A stretch of DNA of 64,000 nucleotides from Fusobacterium perfoetens ATCC 29250. GTDB lineage: Bacteria > Fusobacteriota > Fusobacteriia > Fusobacteriales > Fusobacteriaceae. Within the stretch, counting starts at the first letter, position 1. The number at the start of each line of letters is the position of its first letter. The notes below the pieces were generated by a model. It made no database searches. It had not been told where the DNA came from and was given only the letters and a program-made list of their open reading frames with translations. The DNA is taken from assembly GCF_000622245.1 (NCBI RefSeq), contig NZ_JHXW01000004.1, forward strand, positions 124,001 through 188,000, given 5' to 3'. Below, in pieces: positions 50,748 through 60,867 of the stretch. Both the position numbers and the translations under genes were made by a program.

Positions 50748-51390
50748 AAGAATATCCCATTCCTCTCAATGTTTTAATTCTATCAGAATACTTACCTAAT
50801 TTTTTTCTAAGTCTTTTCACTAAAGTATCTACAGCTCTATCTCCACCTTCATAATCAAATCCCCAAATTTCATTTATTAATTTTTCTCTGCTCAAAATAA
50901 AATTTTTATTTTTTATAAAATATTCTAAAAGTTGTGCTTCTTTAGGAGATAATTCTATTTTTTCATCATCAATTGATAACTCCAAAGTTCTTATATCAAA
51001 CCCCATTCCTTCAAAATAATAATTACTTTTACCATCTATTTTCAATATTCTTTTTATTCTAGCAAGTAAAATTTTTAAATTTATTGGTTTTGTCACATAG
51101 TCATCAGCTCCCAATTCTAATCCATATAATTCATCAAATTCACTATCCCTAGCTGTCATCATTATAATTGGAAGTGTTGAATTCTCTCTTATTTCTTTAC
51201 AAATTTCCCATCCATTTTTATTTGGTAAATTAATATCTAATAATACTAAGTCTGGAGTAAGATTATAAAATTTTTCCAAAGCTTTATCACCATCAAAAAT
51301 TACAAAGGTTTCAAAATTTTCTTTTCTTAAAAAAAGTTCTATAGAATAAGCTAACTCTTTTTCATCTTCTATTATTAAAATTTTTTTCAT
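50728..51390 (-). CDS. OmpR-family response regulator
   Basis: A 220-residue regulator. The receiver domain has acidic Glu8/Asp9, the phosphorylated Asp52 in LLDINLP and a lysine in DYVTKPI. The C-terminal winged helix (LSPKEAQLLEYF ... GGDRAVDTLVKRLRKKLG) binds DNA. First gene of the two-component operon. Confidence 0.95.
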   Translation of the reverse strand: MKKILIIEDEKELAYSIELFLRKENFETFVIFDGDKALEKFYNLTPDLVLLDINLPNKNGWEICKEIRENSTLPIIMMTARDSEFDELYGLELGADDYVTKPINLKILLARIKRILKIDGKSNYYFEGMGFDIRTLELSIDDEKIELSPKEAQLLEYFIKNKNFILSREKLINEIWGFDYEGGDRAVDTLVKRLRKKLGKYSDRIKTLRGMGYSYEEKKI

Positions 51391-51440
51391 AATAACCTCT
51401 CATCTTAAATTTTTATAATAAAAATTTAACATATAATAAA

Positions 51441-51475
51441 AAAACTGTCAATTAGTAAACCTAATTAACAGTTTT
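51441..51475 (-). terminator. Intrinsic terminator of the tRNA transcript
   Basis: AAAACTGTTAATTAG pairs with CTAATTGACAGTTTT (one G-U pair), followed by U residues on the minus strand, after the tRNA-Arg gene. Confidence 0.85.
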
Positions 51476-51485
51476 ATTTTTTGAA

Positions 51486-51562
51486 TGGCGTACTCGAGAG
51501 GAATCGAACCCCCAACACCCTGATCCGTAGTCAAGTGCTCTATCCAATTGAGCTACGAGTAC
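51486..51562 (-). tRNA. tRNA-Arg (ACG)
   Basis: 77 bases with encoded CCA. Acceptor GTACTCG/CGAGTAC, D arm GCTC...GAGC, anticodon loop CTACGGA (anticodon ACG) on a CTTGA/TCAGG stem, and T arm GGGGGTTCGATTCC. Last of three linked tRNA genes. Confidence 0.95.
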
Positions 51563-51604
51563 TTATAATAAAAAAAGGTAGTTAGACTACCCTTATATCC
51601 TAAA

Positions 51605-51699
51605 TGGCGGTGAAGGAGAGATTTGAACTCTCGGTACCATTTTTAATTGGTACACTCCCTTAGCAGGGGAGCGCATTCGGCCAGCTCTGCCACTTCACC
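51605..51699 (-). tRNA. tRNA-Ser (GCT)
   Basis: 95 bases with encoded CCA. Acceptor GGTGAAG/CTTCACC, long variable arm (TGTACCAATT...AATGGTACCG) typical of class II, and anticodon GCT in a CTGCTAA loop. Confidence 0.95.
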
Positions 51700-51701
51700 A
51701 C

Positions 51702-51785
51702 TGGCGGAGAACTAGAGACTCGAACTCTAAAGCCTTACGGCGTCGGTTTTCAAGACCGATTCCTTACCAATTAGGATAGCTCTCC
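51702..51785 (-). tRNA. tRNA-Ser (TGA)
   Basis: 84 bases with encoded CCA. Acceptor GGAGAGC/GTTCTCC, anticodon TGA in a CTTGAAA loop on a TCGGT/ACCGA stem, and an extended variable arm CGCCGTAAGGC. First of the three tRNAs, just after the promoter. Confidence 0.94.
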
Positions 51786-51794
51786 ACTTCAAAA

Positions 51795-51823
51795 ATTTTA
51801 TCATATTCTTTCTATTTTGTCAA
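51795..51823 (-). promoter_or_regulatory. Sigma-70 promoter of the tRNA cluster
   Basis: TTGACA (51823-51818), 17 bases, TAAAAT (51800-51795) on the minus strand, 10 bases before the first tRNA. Confidence 0.82.
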
Positions 51824-51880
51824 TATTTTTTAAGTTAAAGTTAGATTTTTTTACAAAACTATTGAAAATAAAAGAAATTT

Positions 51881-52972
51881 TTATTTTTTTATAAATCCAC
51901 TCAAAATAACTCTATATTCTTCATCATAAAGAGTCAATAATTGTCCTGGGGTAATCGCTCTTACTTTCTCATTTAAAAATTCTATTTTTACCTCATTTTC
52001 TGATAAAATTATTACTTTACAAAGATGAAACTTATCTCTTGATCTAGTCTTAGCTAAAAAAGTTTTATCACTAATTTCATCTAATTTTTTATATTTAAAA
52101 AGATTTATATCAGTTGCTATTAGATTTTCTTTAAATAAATCTTCATTATTTCCTAATATAATTTCATTTTTCTCTTTATTAAAACCTATTACATAATAAG
52201 GAGAACTTCCAGATATTCCTAGACCTTTTCTTTGACCAATAGTATAAAAACCTAATCCCATATGTTTTCCTAAAATTTTTCCATTTTTATCTACAAAATT
52301 TCCTTTTTTAGCAATCTTTCCATTTGTACTTGCAAATAAAAATTCTTCTAATTTTCCATCTTCTATAAAGCAAATTTCTTGAGAATCTTTTTTTGCAAAT
52401 ACCCTTACTCCTAAATATTTTCCTAATTCTCTTACCTCTGTTTTTGTTAATCTCCCTAAAGGAAACATTAATTTTTTAACTTTTTCCTCTTTTGCTTGAG
52501 ATAAAAAATATACTTGGTCTTTTGTTAGGTCATCTCCTATTTTTAATAATCCATTTTCTATATTACTATAATGTCCTGTGGCCATATAATCAGCACCTTT
52601 TTCTATAGAAAAATCTATTAATTCTCCCATTTTTATATGCTTATTACATACAACACATGGATTAGGAGTTCTTCCATTTTCATATTCACTTACAAAATAA
52701 TCAATAACTTCTTTTTTAAATTTTTCACGAACATCCAAAATATAATGTTCTATTCCTAAATCATCACATACTTTTTTAGCATCATCATCTATACTTTGAT
52801 CTGTTGTTTTCATTGTAACACCAAAAATATTATATCCCTGTTTCTTTAATAGATAGGCTGTTACTGAACTATCTACTCCACCACTCATAGCTACTGCTAC
52901 TGTTACTTTTGTATTCCCTCCATTATATTTGATTAAATTATCAAATTTATTTTTTAACTCTAAATTTTCCAT
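51881..52972 (-). CDS. mnmA: tRNA-specific 2-thiouridylase
   Basis: A 363-residue enzyme that puts sulfur on U34 of tRNAs for Lys, Glu and Gln. The ATP PP-loop SGGVDSS starts at residue 30. The catalytic cysteines appear in NPCVVCNK and SQEICFIE. Residues before 25 are a short extension. AGGAGG-type site (TGGAGGAATAA) precedes the ATG. It lies just upstream of the tRNA promoter on the same strand. Confidence 0.95.
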   Translation of the reverse strand: MENLELKNKFDNLIKYNGGNTKVTVAVAMSGGVDSSVTAYLLKKQGYNIFGVTMKTTDQSIDDDAKKVCDDLGIEHYILDVREKFKKEVIDYFVSEYENGRTPNPCVVCNKHIKMGELIDFSIEKGADYMATGHYSNIENGLLKIGDDLTKDQVYFLSQAKEEKVKKLMFPLGRLTKTEVRELGKYLGVRVFAKKDSQEICFIEDGKLEEFLFASTNGKIAKKGNFVDKNGKILGKHMGLGFYTIGQRKGLGISGSSPYYVIGFNKEKNEIILGNNEDLFKENLIATDINLFKYKKLDEISDKTFLAKTRSRDKFHLCKVIILSENEVKIEFLNEKVRAITPGQLLTLYDEEYRVILSGFIKK

Positions 52973-53042
52973 TTATTCCTCCATAAATAATATATTTATA
53001 TATAAACATACTTTCAAAGAGTAGTCATATATCTTTATAAAT

Positions 53043-53073
53043 AAAAATAACACAGAAAAGCTGTGTTATTTTT
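53043..53073 (-). terminator. Intrinsic terminator after secY
   Basis: AAAAATAACACAG pairs with CTGTGTTATTTTT around a 5-base loop. It begins at the secY stop codon, ending the long ribosomal operon. Confidence 0.85.
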
Positions 53074-54352
53074 ATAGAAATCCTTTATATTCTTTCATTA
53101 CTAAATGAGCATCTATTTGTTGAACTGTATCTAAAGCTACTCCAACAACGATTATTATTCCAGTTCCACCAAAGAAGACTGGTAATCCTAATGCTGTAAA
53201 TATAGCCATTGGTAAAATAGCTATAGCGGCTAAAAAGATAGCCCCTCCCCAAGTAATTCTAGTTACAACTCCTTCTAAATACTCAACTGTTTCTTCACCA
53301 GGTCTTATTCCAGGAATAGTCCCTCCACCTTGTTTTAAATTGTCTGCTACTCTCTCAGGGTCAAACATAATTGCTGTATAAAAGAAAGAAAAGAATATTA
53401 TTATTAATGCATATAATATCATATATACTGGATGTTTTTGATCAAAGAATAATACTAAATAATCTCTATATGGAAAAGTTGTTGGTAATGATCTTATTAA
53501 TAATGATGGTATCATCATCATTACAGAAGCAAAAATAACTGGCATAACTCCAGATGTATTTAATTTTAAAGGAATATATGAGTTTTGTGCAACTCCTCCC
53601 CTTACTCCAAATCCTTTTCCTACATAATGAACTGGTATTTTTCTTTGTCCTAATTGAAATAAAATAATCACAGACACTGATAAAATAGCTGCAATAGCTA
53701 CTGCTATCAGTACAGGTATTATAAATTTACTTCCTTTCATTAATTGTATAGTCTGAACTATACTAGAAGGACCTCTTGATATTATATTTAAAAAAATTAA
53801 TAAAGAAACTCCATTTCCTATTCCATTAACAGAAATTTGTTCCCCTACCCACATCAAGAACACAGTTCCAGCTGTAAGTATAGTAATAGTTACTAGCATA
53901 AATCTAAATCCAGGTTCAATTACTAATCCAGCAGATGTCAACCAAACACAAACTCCTATTCCTTGCATTATAGCAATAAAGATTGTGACATATCTTGTCC
54001 ATTGATTTATTTTATTTCTTCCTGATTCTCCTTCTTTTTGAATTTCATCAATTTTAGGGATAATAACAGCAAGTAAGCTAAATACAATGGAAGCATTGAT
54101 ATATGGCACAATTCCTAAAGCAAAAATAGAAATTCTTTGAAAAGCTCCACCTGAAAACATGTTAATAAAACCTAATAAATCATTTTGAGCTGTCATTGCT
54201 GATAATCTATCAATATCAATTCCTGGAGCAGGGATAAATGTCCCTACTCTAGCAACTAAAAACATCAACAAGGTAAAAATAATTCTCGATCTTAGCTCCG
54301 GAATTTTTACAACTCCTCTTAACTTATTGTTAAAGCTTTCCATTAAAGTCAA
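53072..54352 (-). CDS. secY: Protein translocase subunit SecY
   Basis: A 426-residue channel protein with 10 membrane helices forming the Sec pore. VKIPELRSRIIFTL at the N-terminus, GLGIVPYI-like ALGIVPYINAS and GTGIIIVVG late in the protein are typical. The start is taken as TTG at 54352, with GAGGTG 7 bases upstream; the ATG at 54343 would be 16 bases away. Last gene of the S10-spc block. Confidence 0.96.
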   Translation of the reverse strand: MTLMESFNNKLRGVVKIPELRSRIIFTLLMFLVARVGTFIPAPGIDIDRLSAMTAQNDLLGFINMFSGGAFQRISIFALGIVPYINASIVFSLLAVIIPKIDEIQKEGESGRNKINQWTRYVTIFIAIMQGIGVCVWLTSAGLVIEPGFRFMLVTITILTAGTVFLMWVGEQISVNGIGNGVSLLIFLNIISRGPSSIVQTIQLMKGSKFIIPVLIAVAIAAILSVSVIILFQLGQRKIPVHYVGKGFGVRGGVAQNSYIPLKLNTSGVMPVIFASVMMMIPSLLIRSLPTTFPYRDYLVLFFDQKHPVYMILYALIIIFFSFFYTAIMFDPERVADNLKQGGGTIPGIRPGEETVEYLEGVVTRITWGGAIFLAAIAILPMAIFTALGLPVFFGGTGIIIVVGVALDTVQQIDAHLVMKEYKGFL

Positions 54353-54381
54353 AGTTTTTCACCTCGCTTTTTATTAAACAA

Positions 54382-54861
54382 TTATTTATTGTTTTTTGCT
54401 ACATCAGCAAAAGTTTTAACTTCGATGATTTCTACTGTTCCACCTTTTTCTTCAATAGCTTTTTGAGCAGATTTAGAAACTTTATGAGCCTCTACAGAAA
54501 CTTTTCTTTCTAAAACTCCGTTTCCTAAAACTTTAACTCCATCATTTAATTTTTTAATTAATCCAGCTTCTAATAAGATTTCAGGAGTTACTACTGTTCC
54601 TTCCTCAAATCTATTTAATGTATCTAAATTAATTATTGTATATTCTTTCTTAAATGGATAGTTACTAAATCCTCTTTTTGGAGTTCTTCTAATTACAGGC
54701 ATTTGTCCACCTTCAAAACCAGGTTTTAATCCTGCTCCAGATCTAGATTTTTGTCCATTACTTCCTTTTCCAGCTGTTTTTCCCCAACCAGAAGATTCTC
54801 CTCTTCCTACTCTTTTTCTGTTTTTTCTAGGTACAGAAGGTTGTAATTCGTTTAAATTCAT
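54382..54861 (-). CDS. rplO: Ribosomal protein L15
   Basis: A 159-residue large-subunit protein. The glycine-rich [19 protein letters not shown] in the first third and the [10 protein letters not shown] segment are diagnostic. It lies 3 bases after rpmD and 29 before secY. Confidence 0.97.
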   Translation of the reverse strand: MNLNELQPSVPRKNRKRVGRGESSGWGKTAGKGSNGQKSRSGAGLKPGFEGGQMPVIRRTPKRGFSNYPFKKEYTIINLDTLNRFEEGTVVTPEILLEAGLIKKLNDGVKVLGNGVLERKVSVEAHKVSKSAQKAIEEKGGTVEIIEVKTFADVAKNNK

Positions 54862-54864
54862 TGA

Positions 54865-55047
54865 TTATTGCACCTCCTCTACATCTAATAAGTAAGAAAC
54901 TAATTCTATTTTACCCTTAATTTCAGGAGTAAGTTCGTGTTCTACTACACTATTCATTTTCTTAAGCCCTAGCGACTTTACAGTTGCTATATGGTTAGGC
55001 TTTCTTCCTATTATACTTTTTGCAAGTCTTATTCTAACCTTTGCCAT
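54865..55047 (-). CDS. rpmD: Ribosomal protein L30
   Basis: A 60-residue large-subunit protein. [19 protein letters not shown] and SLGLKKMN are typical of bacterial L30. 15 bases after rpsE, with TAGGAGG upstream. Confidence 0.96.
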   Translation of the reverse strand: MAKVRIRLAKSIIGRKPNHIATVKSLGLKKMNSVVEHELTPEIKGKIELVSYLLDVEEVQ

Positions 55048-55062
55048 TTTCCTCTAAACCTC

Positions 55063-55569
55063 CTAGCTTAAGATTTCCTTAACAGTTTTTCCTCTTAAAG
55101 CAGCTACTTCTTCAGCAGTTCTTAATAATCTTAAACCTTCTATTGTTGCTCTAGCAACATTGTGTTTATTTTTAGAACCTTTAATTTTTGTTAATATGTT
55201 ATGAACTCCTACTAATTCAAGGATTTCTCTACATGAAGATCCAGAAATAACTCCAGTTCCTTCATATGCAGGTGACATCCATACAGTAGTTGCTCCCCAT
55301 TTTCCTTCTATTTCATGAGGTATAGTTCTACCTTTAAGAGAAACATCTATCATGTTTTTCTTAGCAGCAGCTACAGCCTTTCTTATAGCATCTGGTACAC
55401 CATTTGCTTTTCCTAATCCAATTCCTATTTTTCCTTCTTTATTTCCTACAGCAGCTAAAACTGAGAAAGATATAGTTCTTCCTCCTTTAGTTGTCTTAGA
55501 AACTCTAGAAATTTTTAATAGTTTTTCTTCAAATTCTTTTTCTTCTCTATTTTCAATTAACTTAGACAA
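55063..55569 (-). CDS. rpsE: Ribosomal protein S5
   Basis: A 168-residue small-subunit protein important for decoding accuracy. RVSKTTKGGRTISFSVL near the start and GTGVISGSSCREILEL in the second domain identify it. Full length. Confidence 0.97.
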   Translation of the reverse strand: MSKLIENREEKEFEEKLLKISRVSKTTKGGRTISFSVLAAVGNKEGKIGIGLGKANGVPDAIRKAVAAAKKNMIDVSLKGRTIPHEIEGKWGATTVWMSPAYEGTGVISGSSCREILELVGVHNILTKIKGSKNKHNVARATIEGLRLLRTAEEVAALRGKTVKEILS

Positions 55570-55593
55570 GTGAAGTCCTCCTCTCTTATAAAA

Positions 55594-55962
55594 TTAGAAG
55601 TTTAATCCATTTTCTCTTGCTGCTTCTGCAAGAGCAGATACTCTTCCTGTATAAATGTATCCTGATCTATCGAATACTACATCTTTTATATTTTTTGCTA
55701 CAGCTCTTTCAGCTAATAATTTTCCAACTGCTTTAGCTGCTTCTACGTTTCCACCGTTTGCTAAAGTTCCTTTTAGTTCTTTATCTATAGTTGATGCAGA
55801 AACTAAAGTTACTCCATTAACATCATCTACTAATTGTGCAAACATATTAGTGTTTGATCTATATATAGAAAGTCTTGGTCTTTCTGCTGTACCAGAAATT
55901 TTATTTCTAATTGATAAGTGTTTTCTTTCTCTAACAGCTTGTCTATCTACTTTCTTAAACAA
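55594..55962 (-). CDS. rplR: Ribosomal protein L18
   Basis: A 122-residue 5S-rRNA-binding protein. [20 protein letters not shown] and the C-terminal [21 protein letters not shown] are hallmarks. Between rplF and rpsE as expected. Confidence 0.97.
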   Translation of the reverse strand: MFKKVDRQAVRERKHLSIRNKISGTAERPRLSIYRSNTNMFAQLVDDVNGVTLVSASTIDKELKGTLANGGNVEAAKAVGKLLAERAVAKNIKDVVFDRSGYIYTGRVSALAEAARENGLNF

Positions 55963-55990
55963 CTCACTTACCTCCTTTTTGAGCTATATC

Positions 55991-56524
55991 CTATGATTTT
56001 TTACCTTCTTTTCTTCTGATTACTTCATCAGCGTATTTAACTCCTTTTCCTTTATAAGGCTCTGGAGCTCTCTTAGATCTGATGTTAGCTGCTATTTGTC
56101 CAACTAAATCTTTCTCTATTCCTTCAACTATTATAGTTGTATTTTTTTCAACTGTAAAAGTGATATTATCTACTGGATCAATTTTTACAGGATGTGAATA
56201 TCCTAAAGATAATTCTAATCCTTTTCCTTGAACTGCTGCTCTATATCCAACCCCTACTAGATTTAAAACTTTTTTAAATCCTTCACTTACTCCAACAACC
56301 ATATTGTGAAGTAATGCTCTAGTTGTTCCATGTAAAGCTCTCATTTCTATTTCATCATTTGGTCTTTCAACAATGATGTGATTTCCTTCTACTTTTATAG
56401 TTATATTTTTATTAAATTCTTTTGTTAAAGTACCTTTAGGTCCTTTTACAGTAGCAACATTTCCATCTACTGTAACTGTAACCCCAGCAGGTACCACTAT
56501 AGGTTTTTTACCTATTCTTGACAT
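55991..56524 (-). CDS. rplF: Ribosomal protein L6
   Basis: A 177-residue large-subunit protein made of two similar domains. MSRIGKKPI at the start and [11 protein letters not shown] near the end are typical. Confidence 0.98.
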   Translation of the reverse strand: MSRIGKKPIVVPAGVTVTVDGNVATVKGPKGTLTKEFNKNITIKVEGNHIIVERPNDEIEMRALHGTTRALLHNMVVGVSEGFKKVLNLVGVGYRAAVQGKGLELSLGYSHPVKIDPVDNITFTVEKNTTIIVEGIEKDLVGQIAANIRSKRAPEPYKGKGVKYADEVIRRKEGKKS

Positions 56525-56546
56525 TAATGGACACCTCCTAGTTTAA

Positions 56547-56942
56547 TTACCATACGAATGCAAGGATTTCTCCACCTACATTCTCTTTTCTTGCTACTCT
56601 ATCTGTAACAATTCCTTTTGAAGTAGATACAATTGCTATTCCTAAACCTGAAAGAACTCTTGGTAACTCATCAACTTGAGCATAAACTCTTCTACCTGGT
56701 TTAGAAATTCTTTTTAATCCCTTAATTACTCTTTCTTTTCCTTCGTATTTTAAATATATTCTTATATTTTTTATATTTTCATCAGTTATTACTTTATAGT
56801 TAGCTATATATCCTTCATCTTTTAAAATCTTAGCTAATGTAAGTTTTAAGTTAGAATATGGAACATCAACTTTCTCATGCATAACTGCGTTAGCGTTTCT
56901 GATTCTTGTTAACATATCTGCGATTGGATCTGTTAAAAACAT
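56547..56942 (-). CDS. rpsH: Ribosomal protein S8
   Basis: A 131-residue small-subunit protein and, in some bacteria, the repressor of the spc operon. [14 protein letters not shown] at the start and [13 protein letters not shown] near the end are diagnostic. Confidence 0.98.
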   Translation of the reverse strand: MFLTDPIADMLTRIRNANAVMHEKVDVPYSNLKLTLAKILKDEGYIANYKVITDENIKNIRIYLKYEGKERVIKGLKRISKPGRRVYAQVDELPRVLSGLGIAIVSTSKGIVTDRVARKENVGGEILAFVW

Positions 56943-56977
56943 TTAGTTAATCCTCCTTCCTTAATCAATGGTATATT

Positions 56978-57265
56978 TTACCAAGATGATTTTTTTACTC
57001 CAGGAATTAATCCTGCACCTGCTAATTGTCTAAATTTAACTCTTGAAATTCCAAATTCTCTCATGAATCCTCTTGGTCTTCCATCAATTTGACATCTATT
57101 TTTTTGTCTAACAGCTGAAGAGTTTACTGGTAATTTGTTTAATTCAAACATTGCTTCAGTATCTCCCTCTAACACTCTTTTCTTTAATTCAGCTCTTTTA
57201 GCTGCATATTTATCACAAAGTGCCGCTCTTTTAACATCTCTAGCGATCATTGACTTTTTAGCCAT
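56978..57265 (-). CDS. rpsN: Ribosomal protein S14, zinc-free type
   Basis: A 95-residue small-subunit protein. [19 protein letters not shown] marks S14. It lacks the paired CxxC motifs of the short zinc-binding form and has the longer body, so it is the zinc-independent version. Confidence 0.96.
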   Translation of the reverse strand: MAKKSMIARDVKRAALCDKYAAKRAELKKRVLEGDTEAMFELNKLPVNSSAVRQKNRCQIDGRPRGFMREFGISRVKFRQLAGAGLIPGVKKSSW

Positions 57266-57284
57266 TCCTTATCCTCCTTACCAA

Positions 57285-57836
57285 TTACTTTTTAAAAGGC
57301 ATTCCGAAAGCCTTAAGTAAAGCTCTTCCTTCTTCATCAGTTTTAGCAGAAGATACTATTGTGATAGACATACCTTGTAATTTCTCAACTTTATCAAATT
57401 CTATTTCAGGGAAAACTAATTGATCTCTTAATCCTAAAGAATAGTTTCCTCTTCCATCAAATGAATTTGTTGGAACTCCTTCAAAGTCTCTAACTCTTGG
57501 AAGTACAACATTTATTAATCTATCAAGGAAATCATACATTCTTTCCTTTCTTAAAGTAACTTTTGCACCGATTGCTTGATTTTCTCTTAATTTAAATCCA
57601 GCTTCTGATTTTTTAGCTCTTCTTTCTACTGGTTTTTGTCCAGTTATTATTGCTAAATCATTCATTGCTGCTTCCATTAATTTAGCATTTTGAGTTGCTT
57701 CTCCAACTCCCATATTTACTATTATTTTTTCTAGAGTTGGACATTCCATTACATTTTTTAAGTCTAACTCTTTCATTAAATTTTCTTTGATTACTTCATC
57801 AAATAATTTATGATATCTAGAAATATATTTAGACAC
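57285..57836 (-). CDS. rplE: Ribosomal protein L5
   Basis: A 183-residue 5S-rRNA-binding protein. [15 protein letters not shown] and [18 protein letters not shown] are typical. Start is GTG at 57836 with GGGAGG upstream. Confidence 0.98.
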   Translation of the reverse strand: MSKYISRYHKLFDEVIKENLMKELDLKNVMECPTLEKIIVNMGVGEATQNAKLMEAAMNDLAIITGQKPVERRAKKSEAGFKLRENQAIGAKVTLRKERMYDFLDRLINVVLPRVRDFEGVPTNSFDGRGNYSLGLRDQLVFPEIEFDKVEKLQGMSITIVSSAKTDEEGRALLKAFGMPFKK

Positions 57837-57854
57837 TTACGTTATCCTCCCTTC

Positions 57855-58196
57855 TTATAGAACTTCACCAGACACTTTTGAGTATCTAACTTTTTTTCCA
57901 TCTACAACTTTATATCCAACTCTTGTTGGTTTTCCTGCTTTTGCATCAAATAACATTACTTTTGATGAGAACATTGGAGCTGGTTTAGTAACAACTCCAC
58001 CTTGTGGGTTCACTTGAGATGGTTTTAAGTTCTTAGTTACTACATTTACTCCCTCAACTACTACTTTTCCTTTTTTAGGGAATACTTTTAATACTTTTCC
58101 TGTTTTTCCTTTATCTTTACCAGATATTACATAAACTGTATCTCCAGTTTTTACATGTAATGATGCTGGAACAAATTTTACTTTAGGTTTAGCCAC
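57855..58196 (-). CDS. rplX: Ribosomal protein L24
   Basis: A 113-residue assembly-initiating large-subunit protein with a KOW motif ([18 protein letters not shown]). Start is GTG at 58196 with GAGGAGG upstream. Confidence 0.96.
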   Translation of the reverse strand: MAKPKVKFVPASLHVKTGDTVYVISGKDKGKTGKVLKVFPKKGKVVVEGVNVVTKNLKPSQVNPQGGVVTKPAPMFSSKVMLFDAKAGKPTRVGYKVVDGKKVRYSKVSGEVL

Positions 58197-58212
58197 AGTA
58201 TTAGCCTCCTCT

Positions 58213-58581
58213 CTATATTACTTCTGGAGCAAGAGATACTATTTTCATAAAGTTTTTAGCTCTTAATTCTCTTGCAACAGGTCCAAAAATTCTTGTTGCT
58301 TTAGGTTCATTATTATTGTTGATTATAACACCTGCGTTATCATCAAATTTTATATATGATCCATCTTCTCTTCTTAATTCTTTTCTTGTTCTAACGATGA
58401 CAGCTTTAACTACGTCACCTTTTTTAACGTTACCACCAGGTATTGCTTCCTTTACTGATGCTACAACTATGTCTCCGATTTTTCCAAATCTTTTTTTAGT
58501 TCCACCAAGTACTCTGATAACCATTATCTTTTTAGCACCTGAGTTGTCTGCAACATTAAGGATAGTTTGTTGTTGTACCAT
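58213..58581 (-). CDS. rplN: Ribosomal protein L14
   Basis: A 122-residue large-subunit protein. [18 protein letters not shown] and [15 protein letters not shown] are hallmarks. Confidence 0.98.
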   Translation of the reverse strand: MVQQQTILNVADNSGAKKIMVIRVLGGTKKRFGKIGDIVVASVKEAIPGGNVKKGDVVKAVIVRTRKELRREDGSYIKFDDNAGVIINNNNEPKATRIFGPVARELRAKNFMKIVSLAPEVI

Positions 58582-58610
58582 TAAAATATCCTCCTTCCAA
58601 AATTATTGGA

Positions 58611-58862
58611 TTATTTTGCTCTTTCTAAAACTTCAACTAATCTCCATCTTTTGTCTCTTGATAATGGTCTAGTTTCCATTATTCTTACTCTATCACCAAC
58701 TTGAGCTACATTATTCTCATCGTGGGCTTTAAACTTAGTTGTTTTCTTAACTCTTTTTTTATAAATTGGATGTAAAACCATTGTAGCTATTGCAACAACT
58801 ATTGTTTTATCCATTTTATCAGAAACAACTACACCTTCTCTTACTTTTCTATCGTTTCTCAA
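58611..58862 (-). CDS. rpsQ: Ribosomal protein S17
   Basis: An 83-residue small-subunit protein. [16 protein letters not shown] and [18 protein letters not shown] are typical. The start is TTG at 58862, 8 bases after GGAGG; no ATG is available before the conserved region. Confidence 0.96.
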   Translation of the reverse strand: MRNDRKVREGVVVSDKMDKTIVVAIATMVLHPIYKKRVKKTTKFKAHDENNVAQVGDRVRIMETRPLSRDKRWRLVEVLERAK

Positions 58863-58903
58863 GGTTTTGACCTCCTATTTCCAAGAATTATCTATAAAAA
58901 ATC

Positions 58904-59086
58904 TTATCTTTCATTTAATATTGTATTCATTCTAGCAATTTCTCTTCTAACTTCTCTGATTCTAGCAGTGTTAGTTAATTGTCCTAATGAAAGTTGAAAT
59001 TTTAGATTGAATAATTCTTCTTTAAGTTCTTTACACTTAACCACTAAGTCTTCAGTAGACATTTCTCTTATATCCTTAGCTTTCAT
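58904..59086 (-). CDS. rpmC: Ribosomal protein L29
   Basis: A 60-residue protein at the tunnel exit. LREM-like [20 protein letters not shown] and [12 protein letters not shown] fit L29. Its start shares one base with the rplP stop. Confidence 0.96.
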   Translation of the reverse strand: MKAKDIREMSTEDLVVKCKELKEELFNLKFQLSLGQLTNTARIREVRREIARMNTILNER

Positions 59087-59508
59087 TAATTCTCACCGCC
59101 ATTCTCTTTTTTTACTATTTTACATTTAATAGGTAATTTCATAGAAGCTTTTCTTAAAGCTGCTAATGCTAATTCCTCACTTACACCAGAAACTTCAAAC
59201 ATCATTCTTCCAGGTTTTACTACGCAAACCCAACCTTCAACTGCTCCTTTACCTTTTCCCATTCTCACTCCAGCTGGTCTAGCTGTAATTGGTTTATCAG
59301 GGAATATTCTTATAAATGTTTTTCCTTCTCTCTTAAATGTTCTATTTATTCCAACTCTACATGCTTCTATTTGTCTATTTGTTATCCAAGCTGGTTCTAA
59401 AGCTTGTAATCCATAATCTCCAAATGCTACAGTATTTCCTCTTTGAGCAGAACCTTTCATTCTTCCTCTAAACATTTTTCTATGTTTTGTTCTTTTAGGC
59501 ATTAACAT
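59086..59508 (-). CDS. rplP: Ribosomal protein L16
   Basis: A 140-residue large-subunit protein near the peptidyl transferase centre. The start [30 protein letters not shown] and the SMKLP end identify it. It starts 2 bases after rpsC. Confidence 0.98.
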   Translation of the reverse strand: MLMPKRTKHRKMFRGRMKGSAQRGNTVAFGDYGLQALEPAWITNRQIEACRVGINRTFKREGKTFIRIFPDKPITARPAGVRMGKGKGAVEGWVCVVKPGRMMFEVSGVSEELALAALRKASMKLPIKCKIVKKENGGEN

Positions 59509-59510
59509 GA

Positions 59511-60167
59511 TTACGCTTCCCCTCCTTCTTTCTTAGTTGGAAGTACTTCTCCGTTAAATATCCATACTTTTATTCCTAATGCTCCATATGTTGTATGAGC
59601 TGTTGCAGTAGCATAATCTATATCAGCTCTTAATGTATGTAAAGGTACTTTTCCTTCTACCATCCATTCAGCTCTTGCTATTTCTGCTCCATTTAATCTT
59701 CCTGAAATCATAACTTTAATTCCTTTTGCTCCTGATTTCATAGCTCTCATTATAGCTTGATTAGCAGCTCTTTTGTATGCTACCCTTTTTTCAATTGATC
59801 CAGCTATATTTTCTGCTACTAATACAGCATCTCTATTAAAGTTTTTAACTTCTAATACTTTAACTAATACTTTTTTTCCAGTTAAAGCTTCTAATTTTAC
59901 TCTTAATTCTTCTATTTCAGCACCTTTTCTACCAATAACAATTCCAGCTTTAGCTGCATGAATTATTACAACTACTTGTGAAGGTGATGTTCTTTCTATA
60001 TTAACTTTTGATATCCCAGCATGGAAATAATTTTTCTTTACGAACTCTCTGATTTTTACATCTTCATGGAAATATTTTACATATTCCTTTTTATCTGCAT
60101 ACCAGTTAGAGTCCCAAGTTCTTGTTATTCCAAGTCTTAATCCTCTAGGGTCTACTTTTTGTCCCAC
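59511..60167 (-). CDS. rpsC: Ribosomal protein S3
   Basis: A 218-residue small-subunit protein with a KH domain ([19 protein letters not shown]). The start is GTG at 60167 ([12 protein letters not shown]), with AAGGAGG 9 bases upstream. The open frame continues upstream to 60218, but that part would overlap rplV and lacks a site. Confidence 0.97.
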   Translation of the reverse strand: MGQKVDPRGLRLGITRTWDSNWYADKKEYVKYFHEDVKIREFVKKNYFHAGISKVNIERTSPSQVVVIIHAAKAGIVIGRKGAEIEELRVKLEALTGKKVLVKVLEVKNFNRDAVLVAENIAGSIEKRVAYKRAANQAIMRAMKSGAKGIKVMISGRLNGAEIARAEWMVEGKVPLHTLRADIDYATATAHTTYGALGIKVWIFNGEVLPTKKEGGEA

Positions 60168-60189
60168 AGTTGTTAACCTCCTTAATAAA

Positions 60190-60522
60190 CTACTTCTCAG
60201 ATACTCCAACGATAACATGAGCTGTTGGTTTTCTTATTATATCTGCTCTTCCCATTGCTCTAGGACTCATTCTCTTAAGAGCTGGTCCATCATTGATCAT
60301 TATTGTAGATATAACTAATTTTTCATCATCTAGTTTTGCATTATGTGTAGCATTAGCTATTGCTGATGCTAAAGTTTTCTTTATAATTCTAGCTGCTTTT
60401 TTATTTGTAAATTCTAATATATCTAGTGCTTCTAGAGCTGATTTTCCTCTCACTAAGTCAGCTACTAATCTAGCTTTTCTTGGAGACATTCTCACGAATC
60501 TAGTACTTGCTTTTACTTCCAC
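60190..60522 (-). CDS. rplV: Ribosomal protein L22
   Basis: A 110-residue protein lining the exit tunnel. [20 protein letters not shown] at the start and the MMPRAMGRA-like [13 protein letters not shown] beta-hairpin are typical. Confidence 0.98.
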   Translation of the reverse strand: MEVKASTRFVRMSPRKARLVADLVRGKSALEALDILEFTNKKAARIIKKTLASAIANATHNAKLDDEKLVISTIMINDGPALKRMSPRAMGRADIIRKPTAHVIVGVSEK

Positions 60523-60576
60523 TAGTTTCTCCTCCTTTTTTATTTTTTAACTCAAATATATATTTTTTCCTACTTT

Positions 60577-60843
60577 TTATTTACCTTTTGTATGTCCATG
60601 ATAAGTTCTTGTAGGTGCAAATTCTCCTAATTTATGTCCAACCATTTGTTCAGTTACATATACTGGTATATGTTTTTTTCCATTATAAACTCCAAAAGTT
60701 AATCCTATGAAGTTAGGGAATATTGTTGATCTTCTTGACCAAGTTTTTATAACTGCTTTTAAGTTATTGTTTGCCTTAGCATCTTCAACCTTTTTCATTA
60801 GATGATGATCACAAAAAGGTCCTTTTCTAAGTGATCTTGCCAT
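60577..60843 (-). CDS. rpsS: Ribosomal protein S19
   Basis: An 88-residue small-subunit protein. [14 protein letters not shown] and [16 protein letters not shown] are hallmarks. Confidence 0.98.
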   Translation of the reverse strand: MARSLRKGPFCDHHLMKKVEDAKANNNLKAVIKTWSRRSTIFPNFIGLTFGVYNGKKHIPVYVTEQMVGHKLGEFAPTRTYHGHTKGK

Positions 60844-60867
60844 AACCTATATTACCTCCTCTCGAAA

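Noticed and set aside
60168-60218. Longer start for rpsC
   Set aside because: It overlaps rplV, and the family begins at the GQKVDPRG segment right after the GTG at 60167.
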